Source of the DNA: Nitrospirota bacterium
GTDB lineage: Bacteria > Nitrospirota > UBA9217
Direction of reading: 5' to 3'
NCBI GenBank assembly: GCA_035516965.1
Contig: DATIZR010000021.1
Location: 32,346-96,345 of the forward strand
Length of the DNA: 64,000 bases
The notes beneath the pieces were generated by a model. It had not been told where the DNA came from. It did not search any database and saw nothing but the letters and a program-made list of their open reading frames with translations. Positions 15,416-23,944 of this stretch are shown here, in pieces. The first letter of the stretch is position 1, and each line of letters begins with the position of its first letter. Made by a program: the position numbers and the translations under genes.

Positions 15416-16804
15416 TTACTTGTACTGACTCGAACTGCAGTACGGGAAGCGGGCCGTCAGGCGGATGAAGTACAGATCCCTGTACGCCGTGCCCGATACC
15501 GTGTAGTCGATCCGCGCGTGCTCGTATGACGCTTCGAGTGCCAGGTCCCTTTCGCCGCTCATTTGGAAAAGGTCATACCGGATGAGCGGAGAGAGGTTGA
15601 CGCTGGTCTGGGTAAGGACGTGCTCGGAAATGTATCTGGTGTACCCAGCCGTCAGACTGACCGACAGTTCACGCGTCATCTGATGCCGGGCAGTGAACGA
15701 CAAAGCTTCGCGCTCGGCCGGCGCCCTGTGACCCGAGGCAAGATAGGCCATGGTGAAATCCTGAACATAAGAAAGCCCGGCGCTCGTGTATTGCCCATTA
15801 TAGTTCAGGGAAAAGTCGCCCGTTCCCGCCGTTTCGGTATTGTCCAGACGTTCCCTGACAACGATTAACTCAGTGCCGTTGGGAACCCCCTGGTTCACAA
15901 ATGTTTCCGCGTCTGTACGGCGATAGCCGCCGTCCATGTGGGTACTCCAGGTCTCACTGATGTCGTAGGAAAAACCGATGGTACCCGCGACATTGATGGT
16001 TCTCGAATCAGGCACGACATTCTGGCCGTAGATGAGATACTGGCTGTAACCCGTGTTAAGCATGCCTTTCACCCGGTGAAGATACGCGCCCAGATCGACG
16101 ACAAGTCCGGCCTGCGCGTCATGGGTCGTGTCGCGATACTGCGGATTTTCGTAGGAGTCCCAGCCGTATTGGTACCCTGCCGTGAACGATGTTTGTTCCG
16201 TCAGCTGATATCCCGCGGACACCGAAGAGTTGATCCGCTGAAAAGGCGACGCTGCAAAAGGCAGTGTCGTCGCTGATGCAGACGTGCTTCCTCCGGCGGT
16301 ATTCGAGCTGCCGGTCGGGCCTCCGCCGCCTGTACCGGTACCGCTTCCGCCACTGCCGGTACCGCCTCCGCTGCTGGTGTTTGAGAACACCATGCCAGGC
16401 TGCGGTCCGGGAAAGGCCGGCCCTGTATCCAGGCTCGGATTGAAAGTTTTTTGGTATCCTGCGCCCGCGGAGATCGAAAGCAACGGAGTGGCTGCATATC
16501 GCACGCTGCCGCTGTACTGCTGATCGGTTGCATTGAGCTCATCGTTCCGGGAATAGAGATGCCGGTCCAGGCGGAGCGACAGCATGGGATCGAGCCGTTC
16601 AGTCCTGTCGGCCCACTCAAATCCGGGCGACAGGGTGGTGATATAATCCTTTCTGACATAGTCCGCGTCAGTCGATAGCAGGATATTGCTGTTATATTCC
16701 TCCCTCACGGCCAGGGACGGAACAAAGCAGATCTCGGCTCCCCGGGCCATCGCCGTGAAGGCAAACAGGAGCAGGACCAGTGAGACGATGCGTCCGGCAT
16801 TCAT
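15416..16804 (-). CDS. PEP-CTERM system-associated outer-membrane beta-barrel protein
   Basis: 462 aa, ATG at 16804 overlapping the stop of the preceding gene (TGATG), so translation is coupled. Signal peptide (IVSLVLLLFAFTAMARGAE), then alternating amphipathic strands ending in an aromatic-rich C-terminus (DLYFIRLTARFPYC). A Gly/Ser/Thr-rich insert at about 125-175 (GGGTGSGGSGTGTGGG) lies in a probable surface loop. The family is found with PEP-CTERM EPS loci and probably helps polysaccharide leave the outer membrane or stay attached; the role is inferred from context. Confidence 0.78.
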   Translation of the reverse strand: MNAGRIVSLVLLLFAFTAMARGAEICFVPSLAVREEYNSNILLSTDADYVRKDYITTLSPGFEWADRTERLDPMLSLRLDRHLYSRNDELNATDQQYSGSVRYAATPLLSISAGAGYQKTFNPSLDTGPAFPGPQPGMVFSNTSSGGGTGSGGSGTGTGGGGPTGSSNTAGGSTSASATTLPFAASPFQRINSSVSAGYQLTEQTSFTAGYQYGWDSYENPQYRDTTHDAQAGLVVDLGAYLHRVKGMLNTGYSQYLIYGQNVVPDSRTINVAGTIGFSYDISETWSTHMDGGYRRTDAETFVNQGVPNGTELIVVRERLDNTETAGTGDFSLNYNGQYTSAGLSYVQDFTMAYLASGHRAPAEREALSFTARHQMTRELSVSLTAGYTRYISEHVLTQTSVNLSPLIRYDLFQMSGERDLALEASYEHARIDYTVSGTAYRDLYFIRLTARFPYCSSSQYK

Positions 16805-17400
16805 CACGGTACGACGACTACGTCGCCTCGCTTGAGATGGATGTTCTGCTCCAGATGCGTTCCGTCCACCACCTCATCGTAATCGAAGGGGAATATGGTG
16901 GTTTCGTTGCTACCGTGACGGAATATCCTGATCTTGCGCCCTTTGGCGAAAACGTTGAGCCCCCCGGCCGTGGCCAGGGCCTGCAGGACGTTCACGTCGA
17001 CACCCAGCATGAACCGGCCCGGACTATTCACCTTGCCGATGACATAGATGATCATGCTGTTGATCTGCTTTACGTCGATGGAAAGCACGACTTCCGGGAC
17101 GAAGCGCTTCAGTTTTCCCTCCATCTCCGATTTCAGTTCGAACACGGTCTTGTCCGCGGTGGGGATATCTCCGATAAGCGGGAACGAGATGAACCCGTCC
17201 GGCCTGACCACGCAGGATCTTGTCAAGGCCTCGTCCTTCCAGACGGATATATCCAGTACATCTCCCGGACCGATAAGATAGCCCTGTTCCGCGATTCCCG
17301 CCGCCGGCGACGGAGTCGGTTCGCCCAATCCCGCGGCAAGGGCCGGAGACGAGAGGCCCAGCAGTCCTGCCATTACCAGCGCCAGTATTATTCGCACCAT
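16804..17400 (-). CDS. Polysaccharide export protein (Wza/GumB family)
   Basis: 198 aa. The ATG at 17400 opens a signal peptide (MVRIILALVMAGLLGLSSPALA). The poly-export motif YLIGPGDVLDISVWKDEALT leads the first domain, followed by RPDGFISFPLIGDI and an SLBB-like domain (YVIGKVNSPGRFMLG, LQALATAGGL). No lipobox Cys is present, unlike classical Wza, and the protein is short, as in exosortase-linked members. It should form part of the periplasmic/outer-membrane conduit with the co-translated barrel protein. Confidence 0.88.
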   Translation of the reverse strand: MVRIILALVMAGLLGLSSPALAAGLGEPTPSPAAGIAEQGYLIGPGDVLDISVWKDEALTRSCVVRPDGFISFPLIGDIPTADKTVFELKSEMEGKLKRFVPEVVLSIDVKQINSMIIYVIGKVNSPGRFMLGVDVNVLQALATAGGLNVFAKGRKIRIFRHGSNETTIFPFDYDEVVDGTHLEQNIHLKRGDVVVVP

Positions 17401-17458
17401 TTTCCTTTGTTCCTCCTGACAATATTGAGAAGAGCTTAGACCGACATTAAATTCGATA

Positions 17459-17491
17459 TTATCCGCAGATGACACAGACTCAGCAGATTAA
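17459..17491. repeat. Dispersed ATCYGYG-type intergenic repeat, copy 1
   Basis: TTATCCGCAGATGACACAGA and the following CTCAGCAGATTAA resemble the repeats at 35703, 40183, 43270 and 53590. The 228 bases between the export gene and the TPR gene hold this repeat and the hairpin at 17586; no gene is seen. Confidence 0.5.
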
Positions 17492-17585
17492 TGCAAAATT
17501 CATTGCTCCTATTTTAAATCTGCCTGAATCTTCGTATTCAGCGAATAGGTCTGGCCTGGCCATGTCTGCTCTCGTTTGAGCGGAA

Positions 17586-17607
17586 CCCCCCGGCATCAGC
17601 CGGGGGA
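17586..17607 (-). terminator. GC-rich hairpin after the TPR lipoprotein gene
   Basis: CCCCCGGC-TGAT-GCCGGGGG is a perfect stem 22 bases after the stop at 17629. The following T-run is weak, so termination may be partial, letting EPS genes downstream be transcribed. Confidence 0.45.
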
Positions 17608-17628
17608 TTGCAAGTCGAGGGATTCAGA

Positions 17629-19626
17629 TTAGCGGAGCACTGCCGCAGTCTTCTGGGCCTCATCTTTCCCGGGGAACGACACGTTCGAAGCGAGGGCTAT
17701 CTTCAGATACTCCTTCGCCTTTTCCTGATTGCCGAGCTTGCTGTAGGCCATGCCGAGATGGTAGCTGAAGACCGGGTTCCCGGTGCTCCTGGACTGCGCC
17801 TTTCCCAGCCACTCCACCGCCTTCTGCACATCGCCTTTCCGGTAGTTGACCCAGCCCAGGGTGTCAAACACGGACGGTTCATCGGGCTTCAGCAATCTGG
17901 CCTTCTCGGCGAGCACAAAGGCGCGGTCAAGGTCCTTATTCCCCTTGCCGTATTCGCTCAGAAGGTAGGCCAGGTCGTTGGTCGTGGTCCAAAGCTCCGG
18001 ATTGGCCTGCACCGCATGCTCCAGTTCGTTTATGGCCTTGTCCCATTTCTTCTGCCTGCCATAAAGAGAGCTCATTTTCACATAGCCTGCGGGATTCTTC
18101 GGCGCCTGGCGTTTGATGTCCTGGTACTCCCCTTCTGCCCGCCGCACGTCTCCCGCAAGCAGCAACAGGTCTCCCAGGTCGGCACGCACGTCAAGGTCCC
18201 CGGGATTCGCGTTCAGCAGCTTGCGATATTGGGCCTCGGCGCTCTTGAAATCCTTCTGTGCGGCATAGACGCGGGCCATGGCGCGGATCACCTCACGGGA
18301 GTCCGGTGCTATCTTCAATGCGTTCTGAAGAGTGTCGAAGGCCAGATTGTACTCCTTGTTCAGGAGATGGGCGCCAGCCAGGCCGACATAACCGGGGATG
18401 AACTCCTGCTGCTCGTTTATGACCGTCCGGAAAGAAGACACTGCCTGCAGGGCCTCCTGCTTCCCGAGATGAATGGTGCCCTCGATGTAGTTGGCATCCA
18501 CGTTCTTCGGGCTTTCCTTGATCACCTCATCGGCGTACTTTTTCGCCTTGTCCGGTTCCTGACGGGAAAGATAGTACCCGGCCAGCGCATTCTTGGTGTG
18601 CAGGATGTTGGGATTCGCGGCATCCCGTTCCAGCTCCAGGCATTCCTGCAGCACGGCAAGCCCCTGCTCCGGGCGATTGGACCCGAAATAGACGTTGCTC
18701 AGGGCGAAGCGGATCGGGAAGCTTTTTCCATTCTGCCGGATCCCTTCTTTCAACTGCTCCTCGCCGTCGCCCGGTTTGTTCCGCGCCATATAGAACTGGG
18801 CAGCCTGAATCCAGCGTTCCTCCTTTTTGGGATCAGCCTGGAGGAACGTTTTCAGAACATCCTTTGCCTGCTGTTCCCTGCCCGACTGCCAGTAGATTGC
18901 GGCCATGCTCAGGCGATGCTGGCTCACCTCCGGTTCTATCTCGATGACCTTCTGCAGCCGGCTTATCGCATCGTCGGTCCTTTTTGTCTTGACGTAGAGA
19001 TCGGCAAGGCCGAGGTGCAGGGGGACGGCCTTCTGATTTTCCTTGATGCCGTCCAGCAGGACCCGCTCGACGTTCCTCGCGTCTTCTTTTTGCACGAAGA
19101 TCGAGGTCAGGAGCAGGTAGCCTTCGGGTTTATGTACGTCACGGCCGAGCACTGACTCGAAGAACCGGCGCGCCTCTTCCACCTCCTTTTTCTTCAGCAG
19201 CACCGCTCCCTTGAGGATGAGAGCGTCTTCGTTGGCTGCGTTGTTCTTCAGGACGAGTTCCGCCTTGTTCATGGCGTCATCGGTTTTGCCGCTGCCCAGG
19301 AGGAACCAGCCCAGCTGAGTCTGGGCTTCCCAGTGCCGGGGATCCAGCTCAACGGCCTTCGAGAGGCTGCCGTAGGCCCCGCGCGGGTCTCCGCTCTTCA
19401 AGGCGGTCATGCCCAGCATGTAATAGGCATCGGCATACTTGACATCGATCTGTATCGCGTTTTTAAACTCCAGACCCGCCTTTACATAGTCCCCTTTTTC
19501 ATACAGGGCTTTGCCCTTATTGTAGAACTTGGCCTTCTTCTGTTCGGGCCCTCCGCAAGATACCGTGATCATCAAGGCCAACAATGCAACGATTCCCAGC
19601 AACGATCTATTCTGTAAAATGTTCAT
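17629..19626 (-). CDS. PEP-CTERM system TPR-repeat lipoprotein (PrsT-like)
   Basis: 665 aa. The ATG at 19626 is preferred, with GGGAGG upstream and a lipoprotein signal (LLGIVALLALMITVSC) whose Cys would be lipidated. The rest is a superhelix of about 17 tetratricopeptide repeats (for example KGDYVKAGLEFKNAIQID, PRGAYGSLSKAVELDP, KSAEAQYRKLLNANPGDLD). The family occurs with exosortase EPS clusters and is thought to be an outer-membrane-anchored periplasmic scaffold for assembly or export. It directly follows the WecA-like gene. Confidence 0.88.
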   Translation of the reverse strand: MNILQNRSLLGIVALLALMITVSCGGPEQKKAKFYNKGKALYEKGDYVKAGLEFKNAIQIDVKYADAYYMLGMTALKSGDPRGAYGSLSKAVELDPRHWEAQTQLGWFLLGSGKTDDAMNKAELVLKNNAANEDALILKGAVLLKKKEVEEARRFFESVLGRDVHKPEGYLLLTSIFVQKEDARNVERVLLDGIKENQKAVPLHLGLADLYVKTKRTDDAISRLQKVIEIEPEVSQHRLSMAAIYWQSGREQQAKDVLKTFLQADPKKEERWIQAAQFYMARNKPGDGEEQLKEGIRQNGKSFPIRFALSNVYFGSNRPEQGLAVLQECLELERDAANPNILHTKNALAGYYLSRQEPDKAKKYADEVIKESPKNVDANYIEGTIHLGKQEALQAVSSFRTVINEQQEFIPGYVGLAGAHLLNKEYNLAFDTLQNALKIAPDSREVIRAMARVYAAQKDFKSAEAQYRKLLNANPGDLDVRADLGDLLLLAGDVRRAEGEYQDIKRQAPKNPAGYVKMSSLYGRQKKWDKAINELEHAVQANPELWTTTNDLAYLLSEYGKGNKDLDRAFVLAEKARLLKPDEPSVFDTLGWVNYRKGDVQKAVEWLGKAQSRSTGNPVFSYHLGMAYSKLGNQEKAKEYLKIALASNVSFPGKDEAQKTAAVLR

Positions 19627-19754
19627 GTTCCACGCCTCCCTTTTTCCACGGCCGGGAACTAAGCCCCCTGCCATTGTTCACGATTATCGGCCCGGCTTCG
19701 CGCGAGCCGGACCGTATCACTCCCCGGAGAGGGCCCGCCTGCCGGAAGCCCTTC

Positions 19755-21398
19755 TCACACTCCCGCATATCCCCGCACGCTGAGGACGACCGTTGCCGCC
19801 AGCGTCGCCATCGCAAGGCCATCGAACTTTTCCCGCAGTTCATTGATCAGCACTTCGTAGCCGAAGAAGAACACGATGATCTCCACTGCCAGCAGGCCCA
19901 GGTTGAAATGCTGCGCCAGCTGGCCAGGCAAATTGGGTACGGTCACGGCAATGAAGATGATCAGAAAGTCCATGGTCGACATTCTGAAGCCTTTCGACCG
20001 TCTCGAGAACTTGACCGTGAGCATCACGAACACAGCAATGATGCCGAAGCACAGCCGGTACAGGAACAGCGCCTGTTCGCTCATCCAGGCAGCGCTCCCC
20101 TCCTCGATGCAATAGAGAACGAGAGGGACCGTCAGGTACAGCACCAGGCGCAGACCCGTCCCCAGGTATTTCTTCCGTGCAAAAAAAACCCCAAGGATCA
20201 GCACGCTGAAGCAAAAGGCCGTGATCGAGACGTACGCCGGGATCCGTGCCGGAATAAAGCAGGAGGCCACCAGGAGGAGGGGGATGAGCAGTTTCGATAT
20301 GCCGAAGGAGCACCTGATGGTGTAGTTGTTTTCCCTGATCTTGCGCAGCCGGTCCCTGACCACGTTCTCCATGCCGGGAAAGCGCGGGAGCCGCAGGGCC
20401 TTGCGGTCCGCCGCGGCGAACAGGCCGACAACGGCTACGGAGAAGGCGCCGTAGCCGGCAATAAGAAGCCAGTCCGAATAATACTTGAAGAAGATGGCGG
20501 ACAGGATCATCAGCGCCTGTATCACGTATATGACGAAAACCGCTTCGGAATGGGATAGCCCGAAGTTGATCAGCCGGTGATGAAAATGGTTCTTGTCCGG
20601 TTTAAAAGGCGACCTGCCCCGGCTGATCCTGTGCACCATGACGGTCAGGGTGTCGAGCACGGGCAGCCCGAGGATGATGAGCGGCAGCACCGGGCTGAGG
20701 GGAGTATTGCCCTGCGTCGTCTTGACCGCCAGCACGACTGCGGAGAACCCCAGCAGCTGGCTTCCCGTATCGCCCATGAAGAGACTGGCGGGATGGGTGT
20801 TGAACCGGAGAAATCCGAATATCGCGCCCGCCACGGCCATGGTTATGGTCAGGATCGTATTGCTGCCGTCAAGATAGGCCAGATATCCGATGCAGCAGAA
20901 GCTGAGCAGGGAGATCCCGCCCGCAAGTCCGTCAAGACCGTCGGCCAGATTCACCGCATTCGTGACGCCGACGATCGCCACCAGGGTGAGCGCGATCTTC
21001 AGCCATTCCGTCAACTGCATCTCTCCGGGCAACAGGCTGCCGAGGGAGCTGATTTTGAGCCCGCCGTAGAATATGATGACCAGGGCCGCGAGGATCTGTC
21101 CTCCGAACTTCGCCCGGTAACCGAGCCCTTTCATATCATCGATGAATCCGAAGACGACCAGGATGCCCGTTGCCACGATGAAGGCCCGTACGAACTCGTC
21201 GGCCAAGGCCCAGAGAACGATGGGGATGAAGACACCAACGGCCATGGCCAGCCCCCCGATCCGCGGCACGGGGCGTACATGGACCTTCCGGGGGTTGGGA
21301 ACGTCTACAACCTGGTATCTGTCCGCGAGCCTGATCATCATGGGTATCAGGCTGACGGTGATGAATACCGAGAGAAGTAAAGCGGTTAAATATATCAT
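19755..21398 (-). CDS. WecA/MraY-family initiating sugar-phosphate transferase with C-terminal membrane extension
   Basis: 547 aa. The first ~330 residues are a polyprenyl-phosphate N-acetylhexosamine-1-phosphate transferase: GFIDDMKGL (~84), NAVNLADGLDGLAGG (~147), FMGDTGSQLLG (~205) and HFHHRL (~272) are the Mg-binding and substrate motifs. It should start repeat-unit assembly on undecaprenyl phosphate. The last ~200 residues add about six hydrophobic segments (LLIPLLLVASCFIPARI, LVLYLTVPLVLYC, FRMSTMDFLIIFIAVTVP) not found in WecA; their role is unknown. The ATG follows the XrtD stop codon with no gap, so the two genes are translationally coupled. Confidence 0.87.
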   Translation of the reverse strand: MIYLTALLLSVFITVSLIPMMIRLADRYQVVDVPNPRKVHVRPVPRIGGLAMAVGVFIPIVLWALADEFVRAFIVATGILVVFGFIDDMKGLGYRAKFGGQILAALVIIFYGGLKISSLGSLLPGEMQLTEWLKIALTLVAIVGVTNAVNLADGLDGLAGGISLLSFCCIGYLAYLDGSNTILTITMAVAGAIFGFLRFNTHPASLFMGDTGSQLLGFSAVVLAVKTTQGNTPLSPVLPLIILGLPVLDTLTVMVHRISRGRSPFKPDKNHFHHRLINFGLSHSEAVFVIYVIQALMILSAIFFKYYSDWLLIAGYGAFSVAVVGLFAAADRKALRLPRFPGMENVVRDRLRKIRENNYTIRCSFGISKLLIPLLLVASCFIPARIPAYVSITAFCFSVLILGVFFARKKYLGTGLRLVLYLTVPLVLYCIEEGSAAWMSEQALFLYRLCFGIIAVFVMLTVKFSRRSKGFRMSTMDFLIIFIAVTVPNLPGQLAQHFNLGLLAVEIIVFFFGYEVLINELREKFDGLAMATLAATVVLSVRGYAGV

Positions 21399-22976
21399 TT
21401 ATTGCTGCAAGCTCTTTCCCGGGATATACCCATCCAGCACCGGCACGATCTCCCTCGTGAACGACTGCAAACGATTCTCGGCATCCTCTAGCCGTTCAGA
21501 TGGATACACTGGCGTTATCACCCGCACCAATGCCCCGTCCGCTCGCTGCTTTGTCAAAGAATCCCAGAATGCGTATAGTTTCAGCTGGTAAAGCTTCGTG
21601 AGAGTGCGCCCTCGCTGAGGGAACCAGTAATAGGCGAGCTCCCGCACTCCTGTTTTCTCTATAAATGCCCTGTTCACAGGCAGGGAGGATTTACCGTCAG
21701 CAAGGGAAACCGCAGCGTCGCCTTCCTCAATAAATGTCCAGCCTCCCATGGGAAGGCACGTTTCGGGCGAATGGATTGCCTCACCCTTGCGCTGATCCTG
21801 GTAATAGGCCACATAAAAATTTATAGACTTGCTCTGCGGATCGGTGAAGTTCGCAATGATGTAGTCGCTGAACATCAATGCATCGCGGAACTGCTGTTCC
21901 ATGTTTTCACGCGCTCCCTTCCATTCCCCCACCTGCAGGGGGAACTGGCTGAGGGGCTTGCCGATCGCAACGTGTTGCCGAAATTCTATGGCATGAGAAA
22001 GTCCGGCCGTAAGCAAGAGAACCGCCATACTCACTATCAATGGGGGCTGCAAAAATGCTTTGTCATTCTTTGTCTTTTCAAACCGATCGGCATCTTCACC
22101 GGCAGACACCTGCGCGGCTCTTCCGCCCTTCTCTTTCGGCGGCAATTTTTTCAACACAAACATCTCGAGCAGAAAAACCGGTAAGGAAGCCATAAAAACA
22201 AGCCAGCCGGAAAAGCCGTGAAAAAAGCCTTCCGCTGCTGACGCCCCAAGCACGCTGTACAAAATGCCGGTTAGCGCGATTCTGAAACTGTTCAAGAGAA
22301 TGGAGAGCGGCAGGGACGAAAGGAACAGTGCCGTTCTTTTCCAGATATGAGCTTTAAACCAGTAAGCAAGCAGGAGGCCGAAAAGCATCATCGGCAAGAT
22401 ATACCGCAGACCGCTGCAGGCGTCGACGACCTGAAGAAGGGTGAACCCGAGGTCGATGATGTTTCCTTCGCGATATGCGGACATTCCAGCCATATGAAGC
22501 ATCCAAACCCCTAATTGCGACGAAATCATTTTGGCCCAAACGGTGACCCGCGTGTAGATAAAATTAGGGAGGGGAAACATGGCCAGCATCACCATGAATG
22601 CGAACGCAATAATTCGCATCTTTCGCCAGCCGATATGGAGCCAGACGATACCGATGATGACAAACCAGAGCGACAGATACAGAGTCGTGTATTCTCCGCC
22701 GAGTTCTCCCAACCAGTAAAACAGTACGCCCACGCCCAGCGGCGCCAGCCCCTGCCAGGAGGGGGCCGAGACAAGCCTGGCAAGCTCGACCCGTTTTTCC
22801 CAGATGATATAGAGCGCGACGAAAGGAATAAACCAGCAGTATGAGTACTCCTCGCCTGACCAAGCCGAGATCATTTGTTTGAATGTGGAATAATAAACGA
22901 GGAGGATAACAGAGGCATACAGTCCTGCTTTAAGCCAGCTCTCCGGTCTGATCGTGGTACCTTCAAAAACTTTCAA
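21399..22976 (-). CDS. xrtD: Exosortase XrtD (VPLPA-CTERM-specific) fused to EpsI domain
   Basis: About 525 aa from a TTG at 22976, chosen because GGGGAGG lies nine bases upstream. The N-terminal ~285 residues are a polytopic exosortase with the catalytic triad in place: Cys in DACSGLR (~187), Arg in LNSFRIALTG (~232) and His in FFHGFSGW (~253). The C-terminal ~200 residues are an EpsI domain (SPETCLPMGGW, YYWFPQRGR). The single-chain exosortase-EpsI layout and the P(L/I)PA form of the sorting signals at 4651, 7143 and 58174 fit XrtD. It should cleave and transfer those proteins at the inner membrane. Some shorter or longer starts are possible. Confidence 0.85.
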   Translation of the reverse strand: MKVFEGTTIRPESWLKAGLYASVILLVYYSTFKQMISAWSGEEYSYCWFIPFVALYIIWEKRVELARLVSAPSWQGLAPLGVGVLFYWLGELGGEYTTLYLSLWFVIIGIVWLHIGWRKMRIIAFAFMVMLAMFPLPNFIYTRVTVWAKMISSQLGVWMLHMAGMSAYREGNIIDLGFTLLQVVDACSGLRYILPMMLFGLLLAYWFKAHIWKRTALFLSSLPLSILLNSFRIALTGILYSVLGASAAEGFFHGFSGWLVFMASLPVFLLEMFVLKKLPPKEKGGRAAQVSAGEDADRFEKTKNDKAFLQPPLIVSMAVLLLTAGLSHAIEFRQHVAIGKPLSQFPLQVGEWKGARENMEQQFRDALMFSDYIIANFTDPQSKSINFYVAYYQDQRKGEAIHSPETCLPMGGWTFIEEGDAAVSLADGKSSLPVNRAFIEKTGVRELAYYWFPQRGRTLTKLYQLKLYAFWDSLTKQRADGALVRVITPVYPSERLEDAENRLQSFTREIVPVLDGYIPGKSLQQ

Positions 22977-23146
22977 TGTTCCGTTCCTCCCCAAATGCGT
23001 CCTATTCTTGCTCAGCTCTCTCTCTGGACCATCCTGAGAGGAGGCGCTGGAGTCGTTCCCGCTTCTTGTTCAGCGCCTCTTCCTCCGTTATAACCTTTCA
23101 GCATCCGGCACTCCCCCGCCCTTTACGAGCAATAACATCTCCCTAG

Positions 23147-23896
23147 TCAGAAGAACTGCATGATTTTCGATAGCGGTTTGACGAACGTAGTCCAGAAATA
23201 AGGCTTCAGCTCATTGGCCTCCCAGGCATAGCGGTCCATTCGATTTGCCGTAAGCCTGTTCCTGAGCGACATATTGCTTATGCCACCTGAACGCATTCTG
23301 ACAAGGATCTCCGGCAGGTAAGCCGTACTGATCTTGTGCTTGACCAGGAAACGAAGCATGAGCTCGTAATCCGCAGCGGAACCAAGAGACAGCTTGAAAC
23401 CGCCATATTTCTCATACATGGACCGGCGGACAAAAAAAGTCGGATGGGGAGGCATCCATCCCCAGTAGAATCTTCGTTCATGATAAGAGCCGGATATCCA
23501 GTTACGGACGATCCTCGTTTTGTCGACCGGATCGAAATAGAGCAGGTCGCCGTAACAGGAATCTATTTCCCTGTTTTCGAACACCTTCATGACTCTTTCC
23601 AGTACTTGCGGATGGGCGTAGTAATCATCGGAGTTTAAAATGCCGATCACGTCGCCGGTTGCCAGAGCGATGCCTTTATTCATGGCATCGTAGATGCCAT
23701 GGTCCGGCTCGGAAATGACCTCGGCGATGTGTGGATATGACCTGACGATGCTCAGCGTGTCGTCGGTTGACGCTCCGTCGATAATGATGTGTTCGGCTTG
23801 GTTCCCTTGATCTTCGACGCTGTCCAGGCAGTCTTTGATAGTGGAACCGCTGTTGAAGGAAGCCGTTATAATTGATATTTTTTTTCTCATCGTCAT
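23147..23896 (-). CDS. Family 2 glycosyltransferase
   Basis: About 249 aa from an ATG at 23896; an in-frame GTG at 23905 and ATG at 23890 are alternatives and none has a clear ribosome site. The GT-A fold opens with ISIITASFNSGSTIKDCLDS, HIIIDGASTDDT and EPDHGIYDAMNKG, and the DxD-like metal motif is ILNSDDYY. PHPTFFVRR and GSAADYELMLR are typical of WcaA/WcaE-type enzymes. It probably adds one sugar to the lipid-linked repeat unit. It is the last of the assembly cassette genes before XrtD; 22977-23146 holds no gene. Confidence 0.87.
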   Translation of the reverse strand: MTMRKKISIITASFNSGSTIKDCLDSVEDQGNQAEHIIIDGASTDDTLSIVRSYPHIAEVISEPDHGIYDAMNKGIALATGDVIGILNSDDYYAHPQVLERVMKVFENREIDSCYGDLLYFDPVDKTRIVRNWISGSYHERRFYWGWMPPHPTFFVRRSMYEKYGGFKLSLGSAADYELMLRFLVKHKISTAYLPEILVRMRSGGISNMSLRNRLTANRMDRYAWEANELKPYFWTTFVKPLSKIMQFF

Positions 23897-23944
23897 ATGA
23901 GCCACAGTGCGATTCGAAACGGCAGGAAGCTTTAAGGAGCAGCA

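Noticed and set aside
13842..15428. 528-codon plus-strand open frame
   Set aside because: It lies opposite the Wzz-type gene, has no family features, and is rich in His/Arg/Asp as expected for an antisense shadow.
17608..19155. 515-codon plus-strand open frame
   Set aside because: Antisense shadow of the TPR lipoprotein gene; no recognisable motif or ribosome site.
19584..21380. Plus-strand frames rich in His/Gln/Asp/Glu
   Set aside because: Antisense to the WecA-like gene; composition is the complement of hydrophobic codons.
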